64,000 bases of DNA. Source: Nitrosospira sp. Nsp2 (GTDB lineage Bacteria; Pseudomonadota; Gammaproteobacteria; Burkholderiales; Nitrosomonadaceae). Shown in pieces: positions 58,001 to 64,000 of the stretch (its first letter is position 1; every line of letters starts with the position of its first letter). Below the pieces are notes generated by a model. It saw only the letters and a program-made list of their open reading frames with translations. It searched no databases and was not told the DNA's origin. A program made the translations under genes and the position numbers. The stretch lies in NCBI RefSeq assembly GCF_003050965.1, contig NZ_QAOU01000001.1:310001-374000 (forward strand), written 5' to 3'.

Positions 58001-58407
58001 TTAATATCCCGGGCTCTTCTTTATCCCCGATCTCATCATCCCCCCGCAAGACCTCTGCCGCTTTGAGTGCCGAAGTCGTTGCGCGCCTGCGCGCGTTGGA
58101 AGAAGCAACAGAACCTTCTTTGGTTAGCCAGATATTTACCTCGTTCCTGAGCGATGGCGCTGAACGTATCAGTCTTCTTCGAACGTCCCTGGAGGCGGGT
58201 GACGTCGAGCTCTTGCGTAGGACTGCCCACTCGCTCAGGGGTGCAAGTGCCAATGTTGGTGCGTTGCATATGGCAGACATTGCTCAGCAACTGGAAGCTT
58301 TGGGTAAAAGCAGCAGCATGGCTGGGGAGGCGGCGTTGATAGAGCAGTTAGAAGCCGAATTTAAACGGGTAAAGACTAGAATTGCTGAGCTGGGTGTCCG
58401 TACCTAA
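55093..58407 (+). CDS. Hybrid sensor histidine kinase (PAS, HisKA, two REC, HPt)
   Basis: A 1,104-residue membrane sensor kinase with a full internal phosphorelay. Layout: membrane helices at about 9-30 and 224-245 around a periplasmic region, a HAMP-like linker (250-295), PAS (about 296-405), HisKA with His432 in MSHEIRTPMNG, HATPase with N550 and the GTGLGL box, REC1 with Asp723 in LDYQMPEMDG, REC2 with Asp878 in MDCEMPEMDG, and an HPt with His1046 in AHSLRGAS. The ATG at 55093 follows a GGAGGGGG site; an earlier ATG adds nine unlikely residues. No response-regulator gene is adjacent, so output goes to a distant partner. Confidence 0.93.
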   Translation: MTIRKLSHVFYLATWVLISLLILFVVLRFFEQRELDHLRDVRYASFLVADKLRQSSDDLSRMGQAYVDTGDPKFERFFWEILAIRNGEIEEPVHYERSYWDLVIGDPNFQPSLGGQKISLQTQMERLGFTEEEFAKLKEAENNSNQLVKLERIAFNAMKGLFQGPTGAFDVRGAPDSDLARRLFKDENYFGGKAGIMRRLNEFHELLDTRTLNAVARGQHRTNLYVAGVFATLALLVAWLVLSSHIVWRKVQNLIHLEDETRNTGNVDYISQFETNSNDEIGNLSRAFAAAQAERDRYFDQSADILCISGFDGFFKRLNRACENTSGYTQEELRSRPFIDFVYPATRPEAARVMDQLMMGIPGSFDTQMIGKDGALRWMSWNITSNMNVEEIYFSGQDITARKAMDIEMRKMQFAAEAANRAKSEFLANMSHEIRTPMNGVLGTVGLLLNMPLTVAQRELASLAQASGETLLTIINDILDFSKIEAGKLVIAPTPFDLLQTIEEVGAMIAMQPTRKTDVNVIVRYLPDVPRHVIGDVGRIRQILMNLTSNAIKFTDKGQVLISVETDSISEDEVTLRISVEDSGLGIAADKLESLFDKFTQADASTTRRYGGTGLGLAISKQLVKLMGGAIAGKSRVGIGSTFWFTLRLPLQGNHPAMARPHAELARVRVLIVDDNAVNRLVLQEQLRIWKMRIGSCVSGIEALRALREARAVGDPYQIAILDYQMPEMDGEMLGQAIKAEPLLQDVQLVMLSSLGQEGDIRERLKKIGFAAYLVKPARQSELLETLLTAWDAHCRNNSIVLISGHQPLPKTLEAPVTVSPDQPFVGTRVLLAEDNATNQIVGGMMLRNLGCHVDIAANGREAIHMIESFPYQIVFMDCEMPEMDGFEATAAIRRRPDRKSQLPIVAVTAQAMQGDSERCLLAGMNDYISKPVKQEDFAAALKRWGRGKDREQESEPQQHRTENEEADIVNIPGSSLSPISSSPRKTSAALSAEVVARLRALEEATEPSLVSQIFTSFLSDGAERISLLRTSLEAGDVELLRRTAHSLRGASANVGALHMADIAQQLEALGKSSSMAGEAALIEQLEAEFKRVKTRIAELGVRT

Positions 58408-58461
58408 CTGCCAAATCTTTAAAGCTCAATAATTGGCGGGCGATATTGGACGGATATTAGT

Positions 58462-58796
58462 GCTATACGAAAACGACTGGCTATAGTGCTGGAGAGCATG
58501 ATTGAGATCAGTTTCACAGCCCCAAAATCTGGCAGCACTCCAGCGGTCGGGGCCGCGGGGTTGCCAGAAATATTTCAATGGTTGACTGAAGAACAGTCCG
58601 GAGAAATTCGTAATTCCGAAAAGGCACTGGTACGCGAGGAAATGGACGATGTGCTTCTTTTTCTTCTGAGGCTCGCCGATAAACTGGACATTGATATCAA
58701 TGAGGCCGCTTTGGACAGCATCGAATCAATGCATTGAAGTATCCCGTAGAGCTCTCAAAGGGAAATGCGGTGAAGTACAACAAGAGGGACAAATAA
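58462..58796 (+). pseudogene. MazG-like nucleotide pyrophosphohydrolase pseudogene
   Basis: Pieces of a dCTP-pyrophosphatase/MazG-like gene occur in order but in changing frames. IRKRLAIVLE is at 58465, then HD-stop-DQFHSPK at 58497 (a TGA where the family has Trp), then LPEIFQWLTEEQ and REEMDDVLLFLLRLADKLDID in a second frame, and after position 58729 KYPVELSKGNAVKYNKRDK in the first frame again. The last shift is explained by a single missing A near 58728. The family metal residues in EIFQW and REEMDDVL are still readable. The longest open frame, 58486-58737, would encode only a fragment. Confidence 0.75.
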
Positions 58797-59052
58797 CTTC
58801 TAAAGTCATACCGCAGCCCGTCAGTAATGGCGATGCAATGCGACACTTTGTGGGCACTATCAAAATTTGGTCGCAATAGAACGAAATCAAGTCGCACCTG
58901 ACTGCATCGCAGCGCGCCGAGCATTTCGTAATATTTGAAGGGCGCAGCGCAATTGCAGTATATAACCAGTTTATCTTGCGTTTTAAAACGGTCCCATGTG
59001 CAAGTCCTGAACATCGGTCGGAATCAAGCGGCATCCCTATTCCAGGAGTTAA

Positions 59053-59848
59053 ATGCTTAGTGAATTTAATGGTCTTTTTGGCCAGGAAGGCTTCATTCCC
59101 CATGGGCATTGCTTTCTCTGGATGCCTGAAGTGCTATGGCTTCACCTAATCTCAGATGCTATTATTGCTTTGGCATATTTTTTCATTGCTATCGGCCTCT
59201 TCTATTTTTTGAAACGCCGCAACGATCTTGCATACAAATCTACGTTTGCCAAGTTTGGGTTACGATACTCTGGCCCGCCTGGGAGGAGATGAATTTGGCG
59301 TATTGCTGGAAAGCTGCACAACGGTGCCTGCAGTGAACGTGGCTGAAATGCTTCTAAAGACCGTGCATGAGTTTCGTTTCGTCTGCAAAGAAAAAGTATT
59401 TCAGCTGGGTTTGAGTATCGGATTGGTCACCTTTAGTGATGGAAAGGAAACACTAGCCGATATTTTACGCATGGCAGATGCCGCTTGCTATCTTGCCAAG
59501 GACAAGGGGCGCAATCGGGTTCAGATCTATACGGCGGAAGACGCGGGGCTCACGCAACGTAGTGGTGAGATGGGATGGGTTGGGCGCATTCAGAAGGCGC
59601 TGGAAGAAGATCGTTTCGTTCTGTACTCGCAAAAGATATTGCGGCTGAATAGCATTGAGGATGGGGATCACTACTAATTGCTGTTGCGCATGCAGGACGA
59701 GGATGGAGCGCTAATACCGCCAATGGCCTTTATCCCGGCTGCCGAGCGTTACGGCCTGATGCCTCAACTCGATCGCTGGGTCATCACTACCGCTTTTGCT
59801 CAATATGAGGAACGTCATGCGCCGGGAACGCGGATCGGCACCGTTTAA
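59053..59848 (+). pseudogene. Collapsed ETR-like sensor / GGDEF / EAL pseudogene
   Basis: The first 60 codons (GFIPHGHCFLWMPEVLWLHLISDAIIALAYFF) are the start of an ethylene-receptor-like three-helix sensor domain found on bacterial membrane kinases and cyclases. At about 59260 this joins, out of frame, the second half of a GGDEF domain (DTLARLGGDEFGVLLE). The EAL domain starts next but is cut by TAA at 59675 where HYELLLRM would begin (GAA to TAA). The frame runs on through LIPPMAFIPAAERYGL to a stop at 59848. The remaining sensor helices, the PAS region and most of the EAL domain are gone. Confidence 0.75.
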
Positions 59849-60357
59849 GTACTCTTCCAATAGCTTTAATAGAAGAATTGGCCTAGGCCATTTGTTTACT
59901 CACGAAAAACACCCTTACGGGAGAGCAATCAGTAATAAAAGTGATATACCCCCAAAGGATCAACAATCGTGACTCAACTTTGGACTTTCACTAGCGAAAC
60001 TTCTCAAGAGTAAAACAGCGAAGACCGAAAAACGTACCTCGCGGTCATTGCGGGAGCCCGTTATTCGCGCACAAACCAGTCTGGAAGACTCTCTCTCGCC
60101 AATAACATTAGTTTTTGAATATTTGATTGCGCCCGTGGATATCGAATTCATTCGTGGCGGGCACGTCCTCTGAATTTCGCCGCGGCTTGTCGCCTGCCGG
60201 CGTAGATTCGAAGAGGGATACCGGTCATGTATTCGTCTCGCAAGATGACAAAGTAACATCTGGCTGCTCATCCGCAAACGCGGACCCGAATCAGGGCTGC
60301 GCAAGCACGCTCAGAGGGTGCGGCCGAGGACAGTTTGGGTGTTTCGCTCCACCCCGG
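59849..60357. other. Gene-poor region with a tRNA-Ser 3'-like sequence
   Basis: About 510 bp without a supported gene. Positions 60091-60105 read CTCTCTCGCCAATAA, which matches the 3' end of tRNA-Ser plus its flank (50453-50468) except for one missing C. Confidence 0.5.
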
Positions 60358-62211
60358 TCACGGCTTGACGACGTCGGCAAATAGTCGATTATCCAACTGC
60401 ATCAGTTGTTCCTTGATCGTCGGAAGCTCGGCCAATGCCGCCCGTGCGCCGATTTCGGCCATTTCCTCGGCCCGCACGAATTCTGTCAGCGCGTATCGGG
60501 TCACGTCGGGTTCAATAATCGCATCCGCGGGTTGCAGACCGAATGAATTGACGTTTTTATTCTGCACCAGGAGACTGCGCATGATAGTCTGTACGGTCGA
60601 AGCATGACTCATCGATGACTGGGGAGCACGCGACCGCTTGGGTGGAAACTCGTGTTCAATCTTGGCCGTTACACTTACCGCTATAACAAAGTTGCAGCCA
60701 TAATTCACGAGCACGTCGGCCGGAATGTTTTTTACCAGCCCCCCATCGACCAGCGCCTGGCCGTCGCGAAAGATCGGCACAGACAGCCCGGGTAAATTGA
60801 TGCTCTCCAGGATGGCATGCACTACGTCGCCTTGATCGCGAACAATTGCCTCGCCGCTGATCAGGTCAAGCGTTACGGCACAACTGGCTATCGGCAGCTG
60901 CTCCAATCTCGCATCCGAAAAGTACTTTCTCAGCATTGCATCAAATTGCCCGGTACGGTACTTGTAGACAAGATACCAGTGGTCGCCATTCGGAAGGCAG
61001 CGAAACAGAAATGGTGGTTTCAGGTCTGAGGCAAATTGCCGGGCCCAATGGTCGGCTGACACGCCGGAAGCATAGGGAATGCCGGTTAGCGCTCCCGCAC
61101 TCGTCCCGGCGATCATGTCGACTACAATCCCGTTCTGCTCCAGAACCTGCAGGACTCCGAGGTGGGCCATTCCGCGTGCGGCTCCCCCGCCGAGGGCCAG
61201 CCCAATCTTGATGCCGCGCAGGTAATGGACGAGTCTTTCCACACCGGAGGCTAGCGTTTTACCCAGCGGCGGCTGGGGCTCGCAGAAAGTGACCTTGAAA
61301 TCGTACGATGCCAGCTCTTTCAGCTCGGGAGCAAAAGGCGATGTCTGACATCCCTCCGCTAATAGCCAGACGAGATTGATCTTTTCGCGGCAACCGGGAA
61401 CGAGCGCAGAGCTCGCCTTCAGGCGGACCGCAGCCAAATTCTCATCTCCTGCCTGGACACACCACATTACTGAATCACTGACTTCAATGAGCTTGGAAGC
61501 GAGCTCGTGGTCAAGTGCGGCATCCACATCGATAAACAGCCGCCCTAAATTTCGCCGCCGGATGACTTGTTCGCGGATTTTCGATATGGAGAGTTCGCAA
61601 TTCTCCTTGCCGAGTGCGGCGTAGTCGACACCTTCCTCGTGTTTCTCCTCGTCCTGATCACTCAGTACACACGGCTGTTCTCCGAGCTCGGCTAACCGGC
61701 GAACGAGGCGCTGAGTCAACGGCCGTGTCGCGGGCGAGCTATGGAAGATGGCCACGATCGATGGTTGCGGTTTCGATTTATCCTCAATGAAATTCCGGCG
61801 AACAGCTCTCGCGACAGCCTGGAGGACATTGAATCGGAACTTCGGGTATTTTGGGGCCAGGATTAGCGCCTTCTCGTGCTCCAGTTTCAGTAGGGTGCAA
61901 TTTGTTCGGGCAACGATACCTTCGGGAAGAGACTCCGAAAGCGCTCCACCGGTAATGGCTCCGAATTGGTCATCCCGGGACAATACGCCGAGCACTTTCT
62001 CGTTCCCCCGCAGATCGCGGTGGGTTGCGCTCAAGCTGCCCTGAACAACAAAATAAATATGTGCGAGGTGCGTATTCGGCTGATGCACGTATTCGTTGGG
62101 CTTATACCGCACCACTTCCATATGCTCGGCAATCTCGGCAAGGGCGTCTTCCTCCAGCCCTTGAAAACAACCATGCATCCTCATCAAGTCCAAGGCTTCT
62201 GTTGTTTGCAT
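60358..62211 (-). CDS. Patatin-like phospholipase with cyclic-nucleotide-binding domain
   Basis: A 617-residue protein of the NTE/RssA-like class. An N-terminal cyclic-nucleotide-binding domain lies at about residues 14-130. A middle Rossmann-like region of unknown role spans 150-310. The patatin domain follows with the oxyanion GGGAARG (341-347), the nucleophile Ser371 in GTSAG, and catalytic Asp489 in VDGG. It lacks a clear signal peptide, so it probably acts at the inner membrane on lysophospholipids. Two small frames lie directly upstream, one ending 2 bases before its start. Confidence 0.9.
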   Translation of the reverse strand: MQTTEALDLMRMHGCFQGLEEDALAEIAEHMEVVRYKPNEYVHQPNTHLAHIYFVVQGSLSATHRDLRGNEKVLGVLSRDDQFGAITGGALSESLPEGIVARTNCTLLKLEHEKALILAPKYPKFRFNVLQAVARAVRRNFIEDKSKPQPSIVAIFHSSPATRPLTQRLVRRLAELGEQPCVLSDQDEEKHEEGVDYAALGKENCELSISKIREQVIRRRNLGRLFIDVDAALDHELASKLIEVSDSVMWCVQAGDENLAAVRLKASSALVPGCREKINLVWLLAEGCQTSPFAPELKELASYDFKVTFCEPQPPLGKTLASGVERLVHYLRGIKIGLALGGGAARGMAHLGVLQVLEQNGIVVDMIAGTSAGALTGIPYASGVSADHWARQFASDLKPPFLFRCLPNGDHWYLVYKYRTGQFDAMLRKYFSDARLEQLPIASCAVTLDLISGEAIVRDQGDVVHAILESINLPGLSVPIFRDGQALVDGGLVKNIPADVLVNYGCNFVIAVSVTAKIEHEFPPKRSRAPQSSMSHASTVQTIMRSLLVQNKNVNSFGLQPADAIIEPDVTRYALTEFVRAEEMAEIGARAALAELPTIKEQLMQLDNRLFADVVKP

Positions 62212-62212
62212 A

Positions 62213-62431
62213 TCAGTCTTCTAGAGCCTTCAAACCAGCACCCCCTCCCGACGCCCCAAGGGTGGAAAAACATCCTTGCGGCACAAGACCACTACAGGCA
62301 TGTCCCCATTCGCTTCCTTCAAAAAAGACGAAGGCATTTTGAGTTGCGAGTCGAAACCATACGGCTAGCGGTTGTCGGTCTTGCGCGTGACCGAAGGTAA
62401 GGAAAGACTTCACCAAAATCAAAGGGTCCAT
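62213..62431 (-). CDS. Small unrecognised frame upstream of the phospholipase
   Basis: A 72-codon frame that I do not recognise. It ends one base from the phospholipase start and its ATG overlaps the stop of the next frame upstream (TAATG). That spacing is compatible with translational coupling. The composition is unremarkable and no domain or signal peptide is visible, so it may not be a real gene. Confidence 0.25.
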   Translation of the reverse strand: MDPLILVKSFLTFGHAQDRQPLAVWFRLATQNAFVFFEGSEWGHACSGLVPQGCFSTLGASGGGAGLKALED

Positions 62432-62640
62432 TACTGCTCCGGAGTCATAAGATAGTCAAAGTTGTGGGCCAAAAACTGAACGCTCCGCTCCGTGTCGGGA
62501 TCGGCGGCGAGCTTTTCGCTATACAGGGAATGGCGCACCACCGCGCTTAGGTAATTAATTATGAGAGTACGCGCCTCAGACGCAGAGGCGCTAGCTGCGT
62601 CCTTCTTTGACGAAGGACGTGCAAAATTCGATTGCCTCAT
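62431..62640 (-). CDS. Small unrecognised protein upstream of the phospholipase
   Basis: A 69-residue frame with a Ser/Ala/Lys-rich start (SSKKDAASASASEAR) and a likely helical body ending AHNFDYLMTPEQ. No known family is recognised. It is the more protein-like of the two small frames here. Coupling to the following frame is suggested by a TAATG overlap. Confidence 0.4.
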   Translation of the reverse strand: MRQSNFARPSSKKDAASASASEARTLIINYLSAVVRHSLYSEKLAADPDTERSVQFLAHNFDYLMTPEQ

Positions 62641-63361
62641 GGCGCTCCCCGTTGCGCAAGCAGTAGGCGGAGCCAGACCGGGCGTTTAAACTTCAAAAGG
62701 GAAGATCTTGTTGCGCCCGCGCTGGCGTTGCGTCTTGTAGCAATACCGACAACACTCAATCTCAGAATAGACCATAATCGAAATGGCGTATTTCTTTTCT
62801 TACGAGAATAATGAAGACTTTTATGTAAAGTTCCGCCGGCAACAACCTCCTCGGTGGGAATGCAGCCGGGCGGGGTGTCTTCGCTGCTTGTTCTTGTGTA
62901 GCGCCTGGACAATTTTCCGGTTCGCTGAACAGAAGCCCTTGGGGCTCCTGAGCGGCTCGCATGCGTGAAGCCGGAATCGGCCAGATACTGCTAGCTTTTA
63001 ATTACATGCCAAAATCGCTCACCTGGAGATAGAGCCTCCCGTCATAGCAGTGGTAACCTGCCTCTTTCTTGTTAACTACTTCCATTACTGATAATCTAGA
63101 CAACCGACGCCTCATCTCGATCCTCGTTTCTACCAATATTTGCTAATAGGATAGTATGGGGCCCACTTGGGACACGTCACGGCAACAAATAGCTGGAAAG
63201 CTAGACGGGTGCGGGTTCTTAGGACTTGCTGGGATTTGACAGAACAATAGTCTCGAGACTTTCTCTCCGCCATAAAATACCCTATGCCACCCGGGTGTCG
63301 TCGTGCGCGTATCGTATGTAAGGCGGGTTTAGCAGTTTCTCAAATCTAATTCATTTTGCCG
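62641..63361. other. Gene-poor region before the glycoside hydrolase
   Basis: About 720 bp. Frames of 61-91 codons on both strands lack recognisable products. Positions 63262-63272 repeat exactly the last 11 bases of tRNA-Ser (TCTCTCCGCCA). Confidence 0.45.
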
Positions 63362-63384
63362 ACATGTGACGTCAGATCACATGT
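63362..63384. promoter_or_regulatory. Palindrome upstream of the glycoside hydrolase, possible operator
   Basis: ACATGTGA (63362-63369) and TCACATGT (63377-63384) form a perfect 8-bp inverted repeat with a 7-base spacer, 51 bases before the glycoside hydrolase start. The position and symmetry suit a dimeric regulator site. The regulator is unknown. Confidence 0.45.
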
Positions 63385-63434
63385 GTCAACCGCTTCCCTT
63401 GACCCTGGGCATGTCGCAATAAGGAGGAAATGCG

Positions 63435-64000
63435 TTGGAGTTTGCCTATCCCAGGCCTCAGATGCAGCGCTCGAGTTGGACCTCGCTCAACGGCACGTGG
63501 CGCTTTTGCTACGACGACGCCCGAGAGTTCGCGCTTCCCTCGGAAATAAAGTCCTGGCCCCTGGAGATCACTGTGCCCTTCGCCCCTGAATCCAAGGCCA
63601 GCGGCATTGCCGATCGCGGATTTCATCCGTTGTGCTGGTACCAGCGAGACTTCGAGTGTTTTCCCTCTTCGGGGCGGGTGATCCTGCGTTTCGGTGCGGT
63701 GGACTACGCAGCGCGCGTCTGGATCAACGGGTGTTTGGCCGTTACTCACGAGGGGGGGCACACGCCCTTCTGGGCCGATATCACTGACATGCTCGAGCCG
63801 TCCGGAAAACAGACGGTAACAGTGCAGGTGGAAGACGACCCGCATGAGCTGGCCAAGCCGCGGGGCAAGCAGGATTGGCAACTGGAGCCCCACGCAATCT
63901 GGTATCCCAGAACTACGGGCATCTGGCAAACGGTTTGGTTTGAGCGAGTATCCGACAACTATATCGCTAAAATCCGCTGGACGCCTCAAGTCGAAAATTA
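63435..64000 (+). CDS. Glycoside hydrolase family 2 protein, N-terminal part
   Basis: An open frame running off the window, 188 codons present. It encodes the N-terminal jelly-roll sugar-binding domain of family 2 glycosidases such as beta-galactosidases: SLNGTWRFCYDD, then CWYQRDFE, then LRFGAVDYAARVWINGC, then HEGGHTPFWADITDML, then ARTTGIWQTVWFE-like IWYPRTTGIWQTVW. A strong AAGGAGG at 63421-63427 is seven bases before the TTG at 63435. A closer ATG at 63430 is in another frame. The catalytic domain is outside the window. Confidence 0.85.
   Translation, partial: MEFAYPRPQMQRSSWTSLNGTWRFCYDDAREFALPSEIKSWPLEITVPFAPESKASGIADRGFHPLCWYQRDFECFPSSGRVILRFGAVDYAARVWINGCLAVTHEGGHTPFWADITDMLEPSGKQTVTVQVEDDPHELAKPRGKQDWQLEPHAIWYPRTTGIWQTVWFERVSDNYIAKIRWTPQVEN

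Noticed and set aside
58486..58737. The 83-codon frame as a functional MazG protein
   Set aside because: It lacks the N-terminal helix region and is cut before the C-terminus, both of which can be read in another frame; pseudogene is the better call.
60127..60384. An 85-codon plus-strand frame before the phospholipase gene
   Set aside because: It overlaps the 3' end of the phospholipase gene in antisense and has no recognisable product.
1..64000. CRISPR arrays, transposases, integrases and rRNA genes
   Set aside because: I looked for regularly spaced repeats and for DDE, tyrosine or serine recombinase motifs and found none.

Overview
The window reads as a chromosomal segment of a betaproteobacterium, most likely a Nitrosospira-like member of the Nitrosomonadaceae. 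This placement is inferred from gene repertoire: the rpsF-priB-rpsR-rplI order, a PEP-CTERM/exosortase-associated acyltransferase, a cytochrome c'-like protein, DUF4197, and an Mla-type transporter with a STAS-fused permease. No ammonia-oxidation gene is present to confirm it. Positions 1 to about 50,500 are dense and mostly housekeeping. From about 50,500 to the end the window is accessory in character, with long gene-poor stretches and several decaying genes.

Layout, 1-36 kb. Lipoate genes lipB-lipA come first, then a DUF4197 protein and a four-gene Mla/MCE lipid-transport operon on the minus strand. A gene-poor kilobase follows, holding a decayed PEP-CTERM protein gene and short tandem repeats. 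Next are a c-type cytochrome, rimO, a ZIP transporter, pgeF-rluD, bamD, a universal stress protein with a TesA-like esterase, a YbbA-like ABC ATPase without its YbbP permease, an RND efflux adaptor and pump, metG, mrp, dcd, an ornithine-decarboxylase-family gene preceded by a possible 21-codon leader peptide, thyA-folA, a leucyl aminopeptidase, a quinone-oxidoreductase-like gene and aroC. A minus-strand cluster follows: a small PstS-like periplasmic protein, a porin-like barrel, and a membrane PAS-GGDEF-EAL protein cut by an in-frame stop. The exosortase-associated acyltransferase comes after it.

Layout, 37-50.5 kb. tRNA-Leu(CAG) is divergent from rnr, which is followed by rlmB, the rpsF-priB-rpsR-rplI operon with a clear promoter and terminator, dnaB, phoH with bcp, queD divergent from a radical SAM gene, a small HTH gene, lysC and tRNA-Ser(GCT).

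Layout, 50.5-64 kb. Downstream of tRNA-Ser lie two related GGDEF genes, one lacking its EAL domain and one frameshifted. A large hybrid sensor kinase follows, then a MazG-like pyrophosphohydrolase pseudogene, a collapsed ETR-like/GGDEF/EAL pseudogene, a cyclic-nucleotide-regulated patatin phospholipase, and the start of a family 2 glycoside hydrolase that runs off the window. Imperfect copies of the tRNA-Ser 3' end near 60.1 and 63.27 kb hint that this is an eroded genomic island, but no integrase is visible.

Main themes: c-di-GMP signalling genes are abundant (four loci) and most carry disabling lesions. PEP-CTERM biology shows up as one intact acyltransferase and one dead substrate gene. 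The most testable regulatory candidate is the leader peptide upstream of the ornithine decarboxylase. I found no CRISPR array, transposase, integrase or rRNA gene.
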